Positions 35,260 to 47,400 of a DNA stretch of 64,000 nucleotides are shown piece by piece. A model generated the notes under the pieces. It was not told the DNA's origin, did no database searches, and saw nothing but the letters and a program-made list of their open reading frames with translations. Numbering within the stretch: the stretch's first letter is position 1; the number at the start of each line of letters is the position of its first letter. The position numbers were made by a program, and so were the translations under genes. This stretch comes from Corinectria fuckeliana (Eukaryota > Ascomycota > Sordariomycetes > Hypocreales > Nectriaceae): positions 186,001-250,000 of the forward strand of contig WPDH01000272.1 in the NCBI GenBank assembly GCA_019137255.1. The letters are read 5' to 3'.

Positions 35260-38200
35260 ATGTTCCGCATAGGACTTCTTTTGTGGCTCCTTTTGTTGAC
35301 CTCTTGTCGTGCTGTACTTGAGGACCGAATTGTTACCTTCGAGGCCTACACTGGTGCTGTCGCCATCCAGAATGCTGCCATCATATACGACTCGCACGAC
35401 CCTGTGGGTGTCACCATTGCTATTGACAGTTTGGTAAACGATTGGACTGAGATTACTGGCAAGACGCCAAAGAAGTTGGTGGCCAACGCCGGGAATCTTA
35501 GCAACCCTGATACCGGGATACCGGAGACTGCAATTATTGCTGCGACGGTGAATTCGACTGTAGTTCAGTCGCTCTCAACTAAGGGTCTACTGGATATCAC
35601 AGGCCTCCGTGGTAAGTGGGAAACCTTCCGGACCTCAGTGGTTTCGAACCCCTACCCCGGAGTGAAAATGGCGTTGGTCATCACGGGCAGCGACAAACGA
35701 GCCGTGATATATGGCATCCATACTCTCGCCGAACAGTGCGGCCAGTCCCCGTAAGTGCATCTTGTTCGAAGCTGTATAGTTGGGTGGGAATATGATGGCG
35801 TACTAATATGGCCGTAGTTTTCATTGGTGGGCTGACGTTCCCGCCACAAAACATGAGGAGATCTACGCACGGCCAGTAACAACAACTCACGGCGAGCCCC
35901 GAGTGAAATATCGGGGATTGTTCATTAACGATGAAGCGCCAGCACTAACAGGATGGTGGTCGAAACAACACAACGCCAGCCACTACCCTCTCGACTCTGA
36001 TTTCTATCGCCATGTCTTTGACTTGCTCCTAAGGCTGAAAGCGAACTACATTTGGCCAGCAATGTGGTCATCATATGTCCCAAGTCCGGGAAACATCTTC
36101 TTCGTGGACGACCCCCACAATCAACAGTTGGCTAATGACTACGGGATTGTGGTCTCAACGAGTCACCATGAACCAATGCAGCGAGCGACGAACGAATGGA
36201 ATTCATCTGAGTTGGGCTCTTGGGATTGGACTAAGAACAAGGCCAACGTTACGTCATTCATGAAAGAAGGAGTGCGACGTGCCGGACAGAACGAAACGTA
36301 CTTCACTGTGGGCATGCGTGCCAACCATGACGGTCCACTCCCCGGTGATGACCCCCTGGGTATACTTGAAGACGTATTTGCAACCCAACGAGACATATTG
36401 GCCGAGTACCACGGCAGCAAATCCGCAGCCAAGCGTCCGTATTTTCATTCTAACTATTTTCTCTCTTTTCATGATACTGACCTGTGCAGAGGTATGGGCA
36501 ATATACAAAGAAGTGGCAACGTATTATGCCGCAGGGTTGGTGCCACCAGAGGATGTGACGCTGATGTTTACGGATGACAATTGGGGTAATATCATGCGGC
36601 TCCCAAGGGTCAACGAGACAGAGAGGTCCGGTGGTGTCGGGGTGAGAAGGCGGTAGAATCCTGCGAGATGACAAGAATGCTAATGCAGCTAGCTATATTA
36701 CCATCTTGAATTCGTAGGGCAACCCAAAAGCTACAAGTGGCAGAACACAAACAATCTGGTAGGTCAACCCCTCGGTCAGTTACAATAGGAAAAGTCTAAC
36801 AAGATGAACTAGGCCAAGATATTCAAAGAATTCTACCAGGCACTAGAGAGGGGAGCAGACCGCATCTGGGTGATTAATGTCGCTGACATTAAACCCATGG
36901 AGATCCCTTTCGGGTTCATCATGGACTTGGCCTGGGATGCATCCAAATTCGACTTTGACAAGTTGCCTGAATACCTCAGGGCCGTTGCATCTCGAGACTT
37001 TGGCTCCGCGCATGCAGAAGAGATCGGCTCGATCCTACTTGAGCACAGTCGTCTCGTCGGACGCCGCAAATATGAGCTGACTGCCTCGACCACTTACTCA
37101 TTTTACAACTACCACGAAATTGAACGCGTGCAGGCTGAGTGGACAGCTCTAGCTGAACGCGTGGAAACCGTTCGCAAGGCCCTTGGCTCCGAGCACCAAG
37201 CGGCATTCTTTCATCTCGTCCGCTACCCAGTGCAAGCCGGAGCTCTGTTCCACCGCATTGTCCTAGGCCAATCCACCAACTTCGTGTGGGCCATTCAACG
37301 ACGCAACACGGCGAACGACATGGCAGCCCAGATCCTCTCGGACTGGGAGACAGACGGTGACCTCAGTGACGAGTACAACACCATGCTCGACGGCAAATGG
37401 GAGGGGATAATGGACCAAGCCAAGTTCGAACAATGGCAGAGTTCGAACTGGAAGTCGCCGACGAGGGACATGTTGCAGAACATATCCTACGTCCAACGTC
37501 GACAAAACTTTGACTACGTGTTTGGAAATCTGGGGATATACGCCGAGGGGTCAGGCAGTGCAGCAAGCCAAGGCTGGGTCTGCGAGTCGATCGACGCTAC
37601 CAACCCCACGAGCGGCGGATGGATAGCCCGTCTCCCAGCCATGGAGCCGTATGGACCTGCAACCCGAGTCGTCGAGTTCTTCCACCGCGGCGATGACCGA
37701 GTGCCCATCAGCTATCGCTTGGACGCTCCCTACGACTGGATCAGCATCGCTCCCAGCCACGGAAATCTGACGCGGGACCACCAGGTACAACGCCTTGAGG
37801 TGTCAGTTGACTGGGACAATGCCCCGAGCGACTTCGACGAGGACGTGGCCATTGACGTCCACTACGACACGCTCCCTCACTACGACCGCTTCTATGTCGC
37901 CGTCCGCAATCGCCCCGCGCTGCCAGAAGGCTTCCATGGTTTCCCGCAAGCTAACCACGTAATCTCGATGGAAGCGGCACATTTCCAGCGGCAGTCAAAC
38001 GGATCAGTGCACTTCGAGAATATGCCGCACCTCGGCACTCGCACGGAATCCGGTGCAATTGCTCTAAGGCCGTACAAAAGCGCCCGCAAGGACAATTTGA
38101 CGGCTCAAGGCGTCAGCGTGGAATACAATGTCTACCTGTTCACATCGGCAAGTGTAAAGGCAACGCTATTCTTCACTCAGGGTCTAGACACAGACCCGGA

Positions 38201-38483
38201 TCTACCGATGCAATATTCACTCACAGTGGACTCGGCGCCGGCCAACTTCACTCGGTTGCTGGCACCAACTGAAACTGCTGGTGACCTGCCCGATTCTTGG
38301 AGTGGACAGGTGGCCAACGCAGTCTGGACAGCATATGTGGACCTAGGGTATATCCGTTCTGGAGCTCACAACTTGACATGGAGGGTAAACTCACCCGAGG
38401 TGTACCTAGAAAAGATCATTTTAGGTATAGGTGGTAGCGTGGAACAGAGCTACTTGGGGCCACCTGAAACTCTGAAGCTCTAA
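35260..38483 (+). CDS. GH115 xylan alpha-1,2-glucuronidase, secreted
   Basis: Exons 35260-35750, 35818-36434, 36490-36641, 36693-36758 and 36813-38483 give 998 aa, close to the usual length of the family. The start opens a signal peptide (MFRIGLLLWLLLLTSCRA). The N-terminal domain includes GSDKRAVIYGIHTLAEQ and FHWWADVPATKH. The barrel holds KYRGLFINDEAP, LKANYIWPAMW, TSHHEPM and FTDDNWGN, all conserved GH115 blocks. After the RIWVINVADIKPMEIP stretch come a helical domain and a beta-rich C-terminus. Fungal GH115 enzymes remove (4-O-methyl)glucuronic acid from xylan, acting outside the cell. Intron ends are canonical; intron 2 starts GTCCGT, a weaker donor chosen because it joins AAKQVWAIYKEV. 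It is the last gene before the metabolite cluster. Confidence 0.88.
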
Positions 38484-39789
38484 ATGTCTGTAAGGTCTTT
38501 CATATATTAATCAAGAGGAGGATATTTTTAGCCCTGAGCACTAGGTGGCCGGGTATCAACATATCACAATGGCTGCCTACTAAACACCGACCGGGGCAGG
38601 CGTAGGCACGGTTACACGGTCTTGTGGCCCATGCCGAAGGTTTCTGTGGCTTGATTCTCTTAAGTACCGCCGTTCAACGGCTATTTTCAATAGACATAGT
38701 CATTATGTGTCCATATTCTTCCTCGAGCAAGAACGCGGCCTAATGACTACGAGCCAGTGAGAAAAGATATATGAGAGCTCCCGAACAGTGGCGCTGTTGA
38801 GTACTTGCGTTAGTTTTTAGCCCGCTCTCTAGACTCGTCATCTGTTAAAGAGGTCGTGACCGCTGGGCTAGTCCTGTGACGATGTAGACTTAACGAACTG
38901 GACCCTCTCTGACTACTGTAGCTATTTCTTGAGCGTCTCCCTAAACCAGGCGGGATCCAGTCCACAGTCCTAAGGCTGAAAGCTGGTCCCTCTAAGTGGG
39001 TTTCGCAAAGGCTGCGCGGGTCTCGTGGGCTGCGAATTTCGGAACCCCTTAAAGTAACTGCGTCCGATCCCCCGCACACTTAATGGGATGCTTAAGATGA
39101 TAGGTCACCTTCTTTCGTCTCTAGCCAGTCTCGCAAACAAAGTTCCTAGGGAACCAACAGCATAACCTACTCTTGGCAAGCGAGTCGCGCAGCATGGAGT
39201 TGATCCTTGCTCGACTCGCATCTACCTCGTTCCGGTGCCAAAAGTTCCTCCTCCCCCCAACGGGTATAGTCGGAACTAGCTGCAGCTCTTAATTTGTTGA
39301 CTGTATTTTACTGGGATTATTCCGCATTTAGCGCCCTTCGTTGCTGCCCATCACGGCGGGATGCATAATAGTGAAGCCAGCGCAGCGTCACATAGCGCGG
39401 GACGGACCGCATTGCAGAGATGGTAGCCTGATTTCCGAGTCTGCCTACAATGTTTTCTGCTTTACCCATTGCATGTAAACCTGTCATGCCGTGTCTGTAT
39501 GCATGTCAACCAACACAAAATACACAACCAACCATCACGCAACCATCTAACAAAGTTCAATTGTAACGAGGCCTCCGCCTCCCCCTTGGTTAATATGATT
39601 TGCGGTTCCACGTTACTCTCGTTTATTTGGGTCGCTCAGCTAAGCATCCTCCCATTCTAATGCCTGAACGTGTGGGTGGTCGAAGTTTGCAGAGCAGATC
39701 CATAGCACAAATCATAGCCATGATGGGCGTGTTCAATGCTGTAAAAAAAAGGACCAAGTATAGTCAATCCCCGCCTCGAGTGAATACTA
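38484..39789. other. Convergent spacer at the left edge of the metabolite cluster
   Basis: No gene recognised. At 39470-39480 and 39500-39511 lie degenerate copies (TGCATGTAAAC, TGCATGTCAACC) of the cluster motif described elsewhere. It separates GH115 from the bZIP gene. Confidence 0.45.
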
Positions 39790-41511
39790 TTATATCTCCC
39801 TAGTATAGAGGAGGATAGAAAGTATAACTCGGGCGATCTCATCGCAATAAACGCCCTGCACTCCAGCCAGCTCTGTCAGTAGCGACCAAAGATGTGGTAT
39901 CTATGGATGGGTTAATATAATACGCAAAATAAAAATGAAGGCGGAAAATACCATATCTGGAGCGACTTCCATCTGACCGGATAGTGCCGTTCGTTCTGTG
40001 GTATTTCGGTAACTCCTGCCAATCCCATAGTCCGAGAGCAGCCACTCAATCGCAGCCACATGATTTTCTGGTTGGCTTTGAACCAAATTGGGTATTCTCG
40101 CCTTTACAAGGCTCTCGATCTCCCCAAGGCAGAGGGATGCTTAAGGGGGGGGCCCATTAGCCAAATATTGGGAAGTGGCAGTAGTAAGACAGTAGGTGCG
40201 TGGAGGAAAGGAAGACCCAGCTGGCCTTACTTACCCGTTGCTTCCGAAATGCTTTCGTGGAGGCCTCTAGACTCCCATCGCGGCCACTGGCTACTACTCT
40301 CCTGCAGTTGTTGCAGCACCCCCTTCAAGCGGCGGCTACGGCTGGAGCACTGCACGATGGCGGGAACGCTGCCCTTTTCAAACCGGCCGGTATAGTAGGT
40401 CACGGCCATTTCGTCGAAGTTGTGGAACCCAGAAGCTCGCATGGTGTCGAGCACCATGGTGAAGCGACGCGTAAGGTCCGCCGCAGATGAGCTAGATCCA
40501 ACCGGTTTGTTGGGCCCTCCCGCTGACAGGGGTTTTGGCGAGAGTTCTGTAGACGGAGATGCACGTCCGCGCAAGCTAGAAGAAGATTCCTCTGTAATGG
40601 ACATGGTGAAAGGGGACTGTGGGTGCTGTCCCGCACGACTGCTTCCTGGGCCGGTGTAGAGATGGTGTTGTTGCTGGCTCGACTCGCTACAGGAAATACA
40701 TCGATTTAGCCCATGTAGTTCAACAAATAGATTACTGACACAATGAAACAAGGAGGGGACGTAGAGGTGTAAAGGAATAATGAAGTATTTGGGCAAAGAA
40801 AGTACTAACCTAAACCCAGAGAAACTGTGCCGACTAAGCGGTTTGTGGAGAGGCTGGTGTGGTGGTAGTGGCATATCGTAGGGATGTTGCTCATGCATAG
40901 TTGGATGATTATGATGCTGCTGAAATTGGGGGTCCAGTGAAGCCGTCTCCTCCAAGACCTGGGCACGCAACTTTTCGTGGTGGCCAGAGCAAGGGCATGT
41001 TGCTAGGTCGGTCGACTGAACCATCACGGTGTCAGTTCCAGCGGAAATGGGTCTCAGGTCTACTTGAAGCCACGGCTGGTCCTGCCGGGACAGCATATCA
41101 TCAGCTAGGAATAGGTGATTCATCTCCATGCAAGCTTGTGGTGTAGTTGGGAGAGAAACCGGATGGCCTGAGGTCAAAGTCTGGGAGTTGATGTAATCTA
41201 CCAAATTTGTCGAGCTGGCGCCAACCGATGCGTGCTGCTGAAGCTCGCGAGAGAGCCTCGGTGTAGCTTGTGGGTTTGGGTTCTTGTCCGATCCGTCAGC
41301 GGCTCGCTGATGGGCGGCCCTCTCAGACATCGAGTCGCCTTCCAAGTGTTGATGCGGCTTCCTGCTGGCTTGAATGCCGTCTTTAGCTCTGCGACCTGTT
41401 TCGAGCTAAGAAATGCGTCGCTCCTCCCGGGTTGTTTCTATGCAAGGATACATACGATGATTGCGCTGTGATATTCTATTCTGAATTCTGCATTCACTCT
41501 TGGTCAGCCAT
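39790..41511 (-). CDS. bZIP-type transcription regulator with long conserved C-terminus
   Basis: Downstream of an unresolved 5' end the exons are ..41456, 40810-41395, 40235-40686, 39952-40139 and 39790-39900 (minus strand), all in phase. The first exon reads RIQNRISQRNH; after the intron it continues RRRAKDG, giving a bZIP basic region with the NxxxQRN core. No clear leucine zipper follows; the middle is Gln-, Ser- and Pro-rich. The C-terminal part (FTMVLDTMRASGFHNFDEMA, SSQWPRWESRGLHE, NHVAAIEWLLSDYG) matches a domain I recall in fungal bZIP-like regulators. The ATG at 41511 (MADQE) is one base out of frame with the basic region, so the true start is elsewhere or the gene has a frameshift. 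It lies divergently beside the ABC gene and is a candidate cluster regulator. Confidence 0.68.
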
Positions 41512-41600
41512 ATTGCTTTAATAGCAGATTGTAGAGCCTAGACCTATGGCCAAGGCTCATCTGTGAGGATCATGTTCTTCTTCTCACCTCCTTCTCTGTA

Positions 41601-41733
41601 CGGCTCTCGGGCTATTAGACCGGCCTGACTTTCTACTGGCGGTTTTGGGTGATTGTCCCGCTCCCAAGAACATACTAACCAGACACTTTAAAGTGATTGG
41701 ATTCAGTGATCATGGGCCCAACCTAAGTGCTCT
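41601..41733 (+). repeat. Imperfect direct repeat, copy 1
   Basis: It shares with copy 2 blocks such as CTACTGGCGG, GGTGATTGTCCC, GTGATTG, ATTCAGTGA and AAGTGCTC in the same order and near-equal spacing. Copy 1 lies on the bZIP side of the intergenic region. Confidence 0.75.
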
Positions 41734-42027
41734 CTTTATAGATTCCCGCTGTACAACATCTTCTGTGGCATCTCGAATCAGCTTTGAGTAGGTAGTTGGG
41801 TAGACGTTATGCCGTGTACATGATTTCGGACCCATCTTCAGACCTGTTGGCTGGGTACCTGTATTTCTGGCGTGACCACGGTGGAGCAATGTGCTGACGA
41901 CATGGCCATCCATGCGAATATTCGACGCCGCATCCCTACTCGGCAACTTCTCTAACAGGTAACTAAAACCCCCACTCTGGGGGCTTCATGCGGGTTGGTT
42001 ATTACCACGGTAAAGCTTACTTGAAAG

Positions 42028-42187
42028 GGAAGGTTGTTATGCGAAGGCGGCTGTCGGACCGGCTCAAGTTCCTACTGGCGGGTTTTGGTGATTGTCCCAC
42101 TCTAAGAGCATGCTAAACGGAGACTTAGACGTGATTGAATTCAGTGAGCATGGGGCAACTCAAGTGCTCCAGAAGGAAGGTTGTTAT
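42028..42187 (+). repeat. Imperfect direct repeat, copy 2, flanked by 13-bp direct repeats
   Basis: The second copy of the roughly 130-bp repeat lies at about 42047-42178, upstream of the ABC transporter start. It is bracketed by two identical 13-mers, GGAAGGTTGTTAT, at 42028-42040 and 42175-42187. Such bracketing could be a target-site duplication from insertion, or chance. No terminal inverted repeats are evident. Confidence 0.65.
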
Positions 42188-42338
42188 ATATGGTACTTCA
42201 AATGTCTCCGTCAGTCCCAGAATCCAGAACCAACCAGAGATATATTGGCTCTTTCTGTCTTGTCTTGGGCCTATTACGCATTGAATTCGGCCTGAACCAA
42301 AATCCTCCACGTCTTCCAAGTCCAAGATCAAGACCGAG

Positions 42339-45300
42339 ATGCCCTTCACCGCTGGCGAGGATAATTTTCTTCGGATGAACGAAGAGCACTTCGACTTCAA
42401 CATACAGTTCGAGCAGCTATTCTTCTCCATCATACCGTCGGTGTTATTTATCATTACATCATTATGGCGTACACTTTCCCAGGCACGCAAACCCACCGTG
42501 GTCAATGCTCCTTTTTTGCAGCTCATCAAATTGGTACGCTCTTTACATCTTCCAGTATAAATTCGATGCGCTGCTGATTGCGATGCCCTAGGGTGCCATC
42601 ATATTCTATGTCGGACTTGAGCTCACACTGCTGATCCTGGTTGCCATTGGGTCTTTCCGTGTAACCAGTATTTTCATGGCTTCCTCGGTTCTCAAGCTTG
42701 TGGCGGCCCTGTTTATGATAGGCCTGAGCATTGTTGACCACAGCAGAAGCCCAAGGCCGTCGGTACTTCTAAACAGCTACTTGTTTCTGACTCTCCTACT
42801 CGACATTGCCCAGGCACGGACGCTTTTTCTGTTGTCAGCTGACAAGACCGAGGCTACCTACAGCGCCATCTTTACTGCTTCTGTAGCGTTCAAGGCTGGC
42901 ATTCTGCTCCTAGAGGCTAAGAGAAAGTCCAAATGGATTAGCTGGGATGAGAAAGAGCATAGCCCGGAGGAAAGCAGCAGTATCTTCTCTCTCGGTGTTC
43001 TTTTCTGGCTGAACAACATCTTCTTGGAAGGGTACAGGAAAGCTCTTACAATGCTTGACCTCTACCCCCTCGATGTTTCCTTACACAGCAAGCCGCTTCA
43101 CGACAAGTTCTCTACGAACATGGATTACGCCAAGCTAAAGGGCGATAAGTTTGGTCTTCTGAAGGTACTGGTCAAGACGCTGATAGTCCCTCTCCTGCTT
43201 CCCATTCCTCTACGCCTGGCTCTACTTGGATTCACGTTTTGCCAACCGTTTTTTATCGAAAGATTGTTGGATCACCTCGCTCAGCCTGAAATCGCCGCGA
43301 ATGTGGGTTATGGATTTATAGGGGCAAGCATACTGATCTACTCCGGAATGGCTATCTCGGCGGCCCTCTGCTGGTAAGAACAACATTCGATAAGGACTGA
43401 TTGGCGATAATTGACATGACGCGTTGCAGGTACCTCCATCATCGAATGCGTGCCATGACAAGGTCGATATTAGTCACCGAGACCTTCATCAGAGCTACCC
43501 AAGCTCGCATTGGAACCGACGATCACAACGCTGCCCTTACTTTGATGAGCACCGACATAGAGCGAATTAAGCTTGGCTTGAGAATGGTGCACAACGTGTG
43601 GGCTGGCATCATCCAGGCTGCTCTGGCCGCGTGGATGTTGTATATTCGGCTCGGGGCAGTCTTCGTCGCACCAATTGGAGTTGTCGTTGTCTGCTTCACC
43701 CTTTTAGGGATCCTTGTCAACTTCACGGGAGACTCGCAGAGGTCCTGGATGGCCGGAGTCCAGAAGCGTGTCGGTCTGACGGCTACCGTCATTGCCAGTA
43801 TGAAGAATCTGAAGATTTCTGGCCTATCTTCTACCGTCGGCAATTTTGTACAGAGGCTCCGTGTCGAGGAGCTCGCGGCAGGAGCCCGGTTTCGAAAGAT
43901 ATTCATCCTGGCCGCCATTTTTGGGTTTACTCCCATGCTGATCAGCCCGCCCCTGACCCTGGCATTCACTCGGGAGTCACTGGATGCCACGAGGGTATTC
44001 ACGAGTCTTTCATTTCTCATGCTCTTAACCAACCCACTGTCTCAGATCTTCCAATCTATCCCGGAGCTCGTTTCTGGTCTAGCTTGTATAGGCCGAATCC
44101 AGGCATTCTTGGAGTGCGAAACCCGCCATGATTTCCGCCGAATCCTTGCCGATCAAAAGCGGAATACGGATAAGGTTGGATCGGAAATCAAATATTCGTC
44201 TGAAGTGGGATTGGATTCTGACTCTGATGTTATTAATATCCAGAATGGAAAGTTTGGTTGGGAGGCAGACAAGTTCGTCATGCAAAACGTCAATACTCAA
44301 ATCGCCAAGTCCTCGCTCACCTTGGTTATCGGACAAGTTGGCTCGGGAAAGTCTACGCTCTGCAAGGCACTGCTTGGTGAGATACCATTCAGCGAAGGCA
44401 GTGTTGCACTAAGCACCCGCTTCCCTCATGTCGGATTCTGCGACCAAACTGCCTTTCTTTGGAACGGGACCATCCGAGATAACATTTTGGGATTCTCCTT
44501 GTTCGACGAGAGGAGATATTCTGAAGTCATCCAAGTTACAGCTCTGGACTTCGACTTTACTAAACTCCCGCTCGGCGACAGAACGAATGTCGGATCGGAT
44601 GGTATCATACTATCCGGAGGCCAGAAACAACGCGTTTCCCTCGCGCGCGCTTTGTATTTGCAGTCTGATCTGCTTATACTTGACGACATCTTCAGTGGTT
44701 TGGATGCGGATACCGAGCAGCAGGTCTTTAGGCAGGTCTTTGGCCCTGATGGGCTTCTCCGACAAAGACACTCTACCGTTGTGTTGTGCACCCACAGTGT
44801 CCGGTATCTACCCACAGCGGATCATGTCATAATGCTCGGAGACGGTGGCATCATCGAGCAAGGTGATTTCGCCAATCTGATTGCCCGCCAAGGCCACGTT
44901 CACCGCCTTGGGCTGAGCGACTCTTCCGATAGCGATGATGTCATATCCAAGCAAGCGACATCGACGACGACGACGACGAGTATGGCGGGTTCGCAGCCGG
45001 AACTTCCCAGCACGACAACGGCCAACGCAGCTACCCATGCAGGAAATACAGATCAGGTGCGAAGAGTAGGCGATAAGACTGTATACAAGCACTACTTCAA
45101 CAGTATGGGGTCGTTCGTGGCAGCCGGCTGCTTCTTCTTGGCTGCTCTTTGGGGATTCTTTACGAACTTCCCAACAATCTGTGAGTCAACTTTATGCAAG
45201 ACAGACACAATCCTGTCACACACAAGCAAGAAATCGAAGCCTGTGTTTGGGGACCAGTGGATTAATTTGTCTATTATCGCAGGGCTTAAATTCTGGACTG

Positions 45301-47309
45301 ACGACCTCTCGTCTGGACATCTGGACCACTCTAATGCCTACTACGTCGGGATTTATGCCTTGTTTCAAGTCTCCGGCTTGATCTCCTTGTTTCTCCTTGG
45401 AATCGTGCTATTCATCGTCTCGGTGAGGAGAACGGGTGCCAATCTCCACCACGATGCCTTACGAACACTGATTCGAGCGCCGCTACACTTTTTTACCACG
45501 ACGGATACCGGTGTCGTCACCAATCTCTTCTCGCAAGATCTGAACCTGATTGACACCGAATTACCAGATGCTTTGTTAAACACCCTGTTCTGTGTAAGTC
45601 TGCAGTCATCTATCATTAACAGTGTTATAAGTTGAGGCCCGCAATGAATTTCCTACTGACAACAACAACAAACACGGGCAGGTCTCTCAAGCTGTGGGAC
45701 AAGCGGCCGTCATGCTTACTTCGTCTGCCTACTTGGCCATCAGCTACCCATTCCTTGCCGCTCTGCTGTACGCCGTGCAAAGATTTTACCTCCGGACTTC
45801 CAGGCAGCTGAGGCTACTCGATCTCGAGGCTAAGAGTCCCCTGTAGTCAGTCTGCCGCTACCCGCCGCCACACTGGGCTTGGTGAACTTTCCATGTTGAA
45901 AAAGTACTAACTCGCCATCTGTCTAGCACGCATTTCCTTGATACCCTCAGGGGTGTCACGACTCTGAGGGCCTTCGGTGAGTACTTTCATGTGCGGATAT
46001 GACACGTTGCAGTATATCCTCGGTTGGTTACATGGCGCTCGCTGCTGACACCTACGAAAGGTTTCGTTTCTGAAGACATCTCCAAGAACGCTGGCCTACT
46101 TGACTCGAGCCAACAGCCCGCGTATCTCCTCTCTATGGTTCAGGAGTGGCTGAATCTTGTCCTAGACCTAGTAGTCATGCTGATGGCAGCAGTCTTGACA
46201 ACCCTTGCCGTCAGGCTTCACTCCAGCTCTGGTTTCACCGGTGCTTCTTTGGTCACCCTCATGGGGTTTGGAGAGAACCTGTCGGGCATTGTAATATACT
46301 ACACAAGGCTGGAAACTTCTATCGGGGCGATAGCTAGACTCAAGACCTTCAATGAGACAGTCAAGCCCGAGGACAGAGAGGATGAGGATATGCTGCCTCC
46401 TGAAACGTGGCCGCAAAGTGGTGCGGTGGAGTTGAAGGGTGTCTCGGCGAGATATGAGTAAGATCGACGATATCTCTTTACGACTTTTTGTCCCGCTCAA
46501 AAAAGCAGATGATGCTAATTAATATTTTGAGTAGTATGGAAAGCCGAGACGATGGCAAATCCAGCCTGGCCCTCCGCGACATTCACCTTACCATCCAACC
46601 GAGCGAGAAAATTGCCATCTGCGGTCGTACCGGCAGCGGTAAATCCAGCCTCGTCGCCCTACTCCTCAAACTTCTCGACCCCCTCCCCGGGACGGTAGAG
46701 GAGGCCGTGACAGTCGATGATCTACCGCTCGGTCGTCTCAACCGGTCCGCGCTTCGTCAACATATCATCGCAGTGCCCCAAGAAGCCGTGTTCTTGCCCG
46801 ATGGGTCCACCTTCCAGACAAACCTGGACCCGTCGGGCGTCTCCACGCACGAAGAATGCCAAGCCGTCCTTTCTGCCGTGGGCTTGTGGGACTTTGTCCA
46901 GAAACGCGGTGGTTTGGATGTAGGTATGGTGGCAGAGACTCTCAGCGCAGGACAGCGCCAACTTATGTCGCTGGGACGCGCCGTGTTGAGACGCCGCATC
47001 AGAGAGCAGAAAAAGCTACGGCTTGAGGGCGGCGACGGCAGGTCGGAGATTGAGGGTGGCATACTGGTGCTCGACGAGGTAAACTCGAGCGTCGACCACG
47101 ACACGGAACGTATCATAAAAGACATGATCGAAACCGAGTTCGAAGCCTATACCGTCATTGCCGTTAGTCACCGGCTAGACATGATTATGAATTTCGACAG
47201 AGTCATTGTGATGGACACGGGGGAAATTGTCGAGGTTGGGAATCCGTTGGTGTTGGCTGGCACGGTGGGAACCAGATTTGGCAGTCTGGCGAAGGCTGGG
47301 GCCAAGTAG
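42339..47309 (+). CDS. ABC transporter, ABCC/MRP type, full-length
   Basis: Eight exons (42339-42533, 42592-43373, 43430-45180, 45283-45593, 45682-45842, 45927-45976, 46061-46457, 46535-47309) give 1473 aa. The order is an N-terminal TMD0 of several membrane segments, TMD1, NBD1, TMD2, NBD2. NBD1 has Walker A GQVGSGKS, signature LSGGQKQR and Walker B LLILDDIFSGLD. NBD2 has GRTGSGKS, a variant signature LSAGQRQL, and ILVLDEVNSSVD, where Glu follows Asp as usual. The NBD1-TMD2 linker is Ser/Thr-rich. ABCC proteins export conjugates and mycotoxins at the plasma or vacuolar membrane; Fum19 of the fumonisin cluster belongs to this class. Its place between the bZIP and the SDR suggests export or self-protection for the cluster product. 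Its stop is 91 bp from the SDR stop (convergent). Confidence 0.9.
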
Positions 47310-47400
47310 AAAAGCCCCTCCTCTTTAACATCGCCAGTTTCATTAACTGGAGAGAAAGGTTGACAGGTTCGCGTCAAAGATACATACATCTGCCTGTTTC

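Larger units (their letters stand above)
41512..42338. promoter_or_regulatory. Divergent bZIP / ABC transporter intergenic region
   Basis: This stretch separates two divergently read genes and should hold both promoters. It contains an imperfect duplication of about 130 bp (41601-41733 and about 42047-42178) and a hairpin with perfect 6-bp arms, CCCCCACTCTGGGGG, at 41969-41983. I see no exact copy of the GTCTGACNTGCA motif here. Confidence 0.55.

Noticed and set aside
40227..41345. Single 372-codon minus-strand frame read as an intronless gene
   Set aside because: It contains an in-frame intron (40687-40809) with clear splice ends, starts with TTG, and omits the bZIP basic region and the C-terminal exons.
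42676..43377. Separate small membrane protein before the ABC transporter
   Set aside because: It is TMD0 and the start of TMD1 of the ABCC gene; splice phases join it on both sides.
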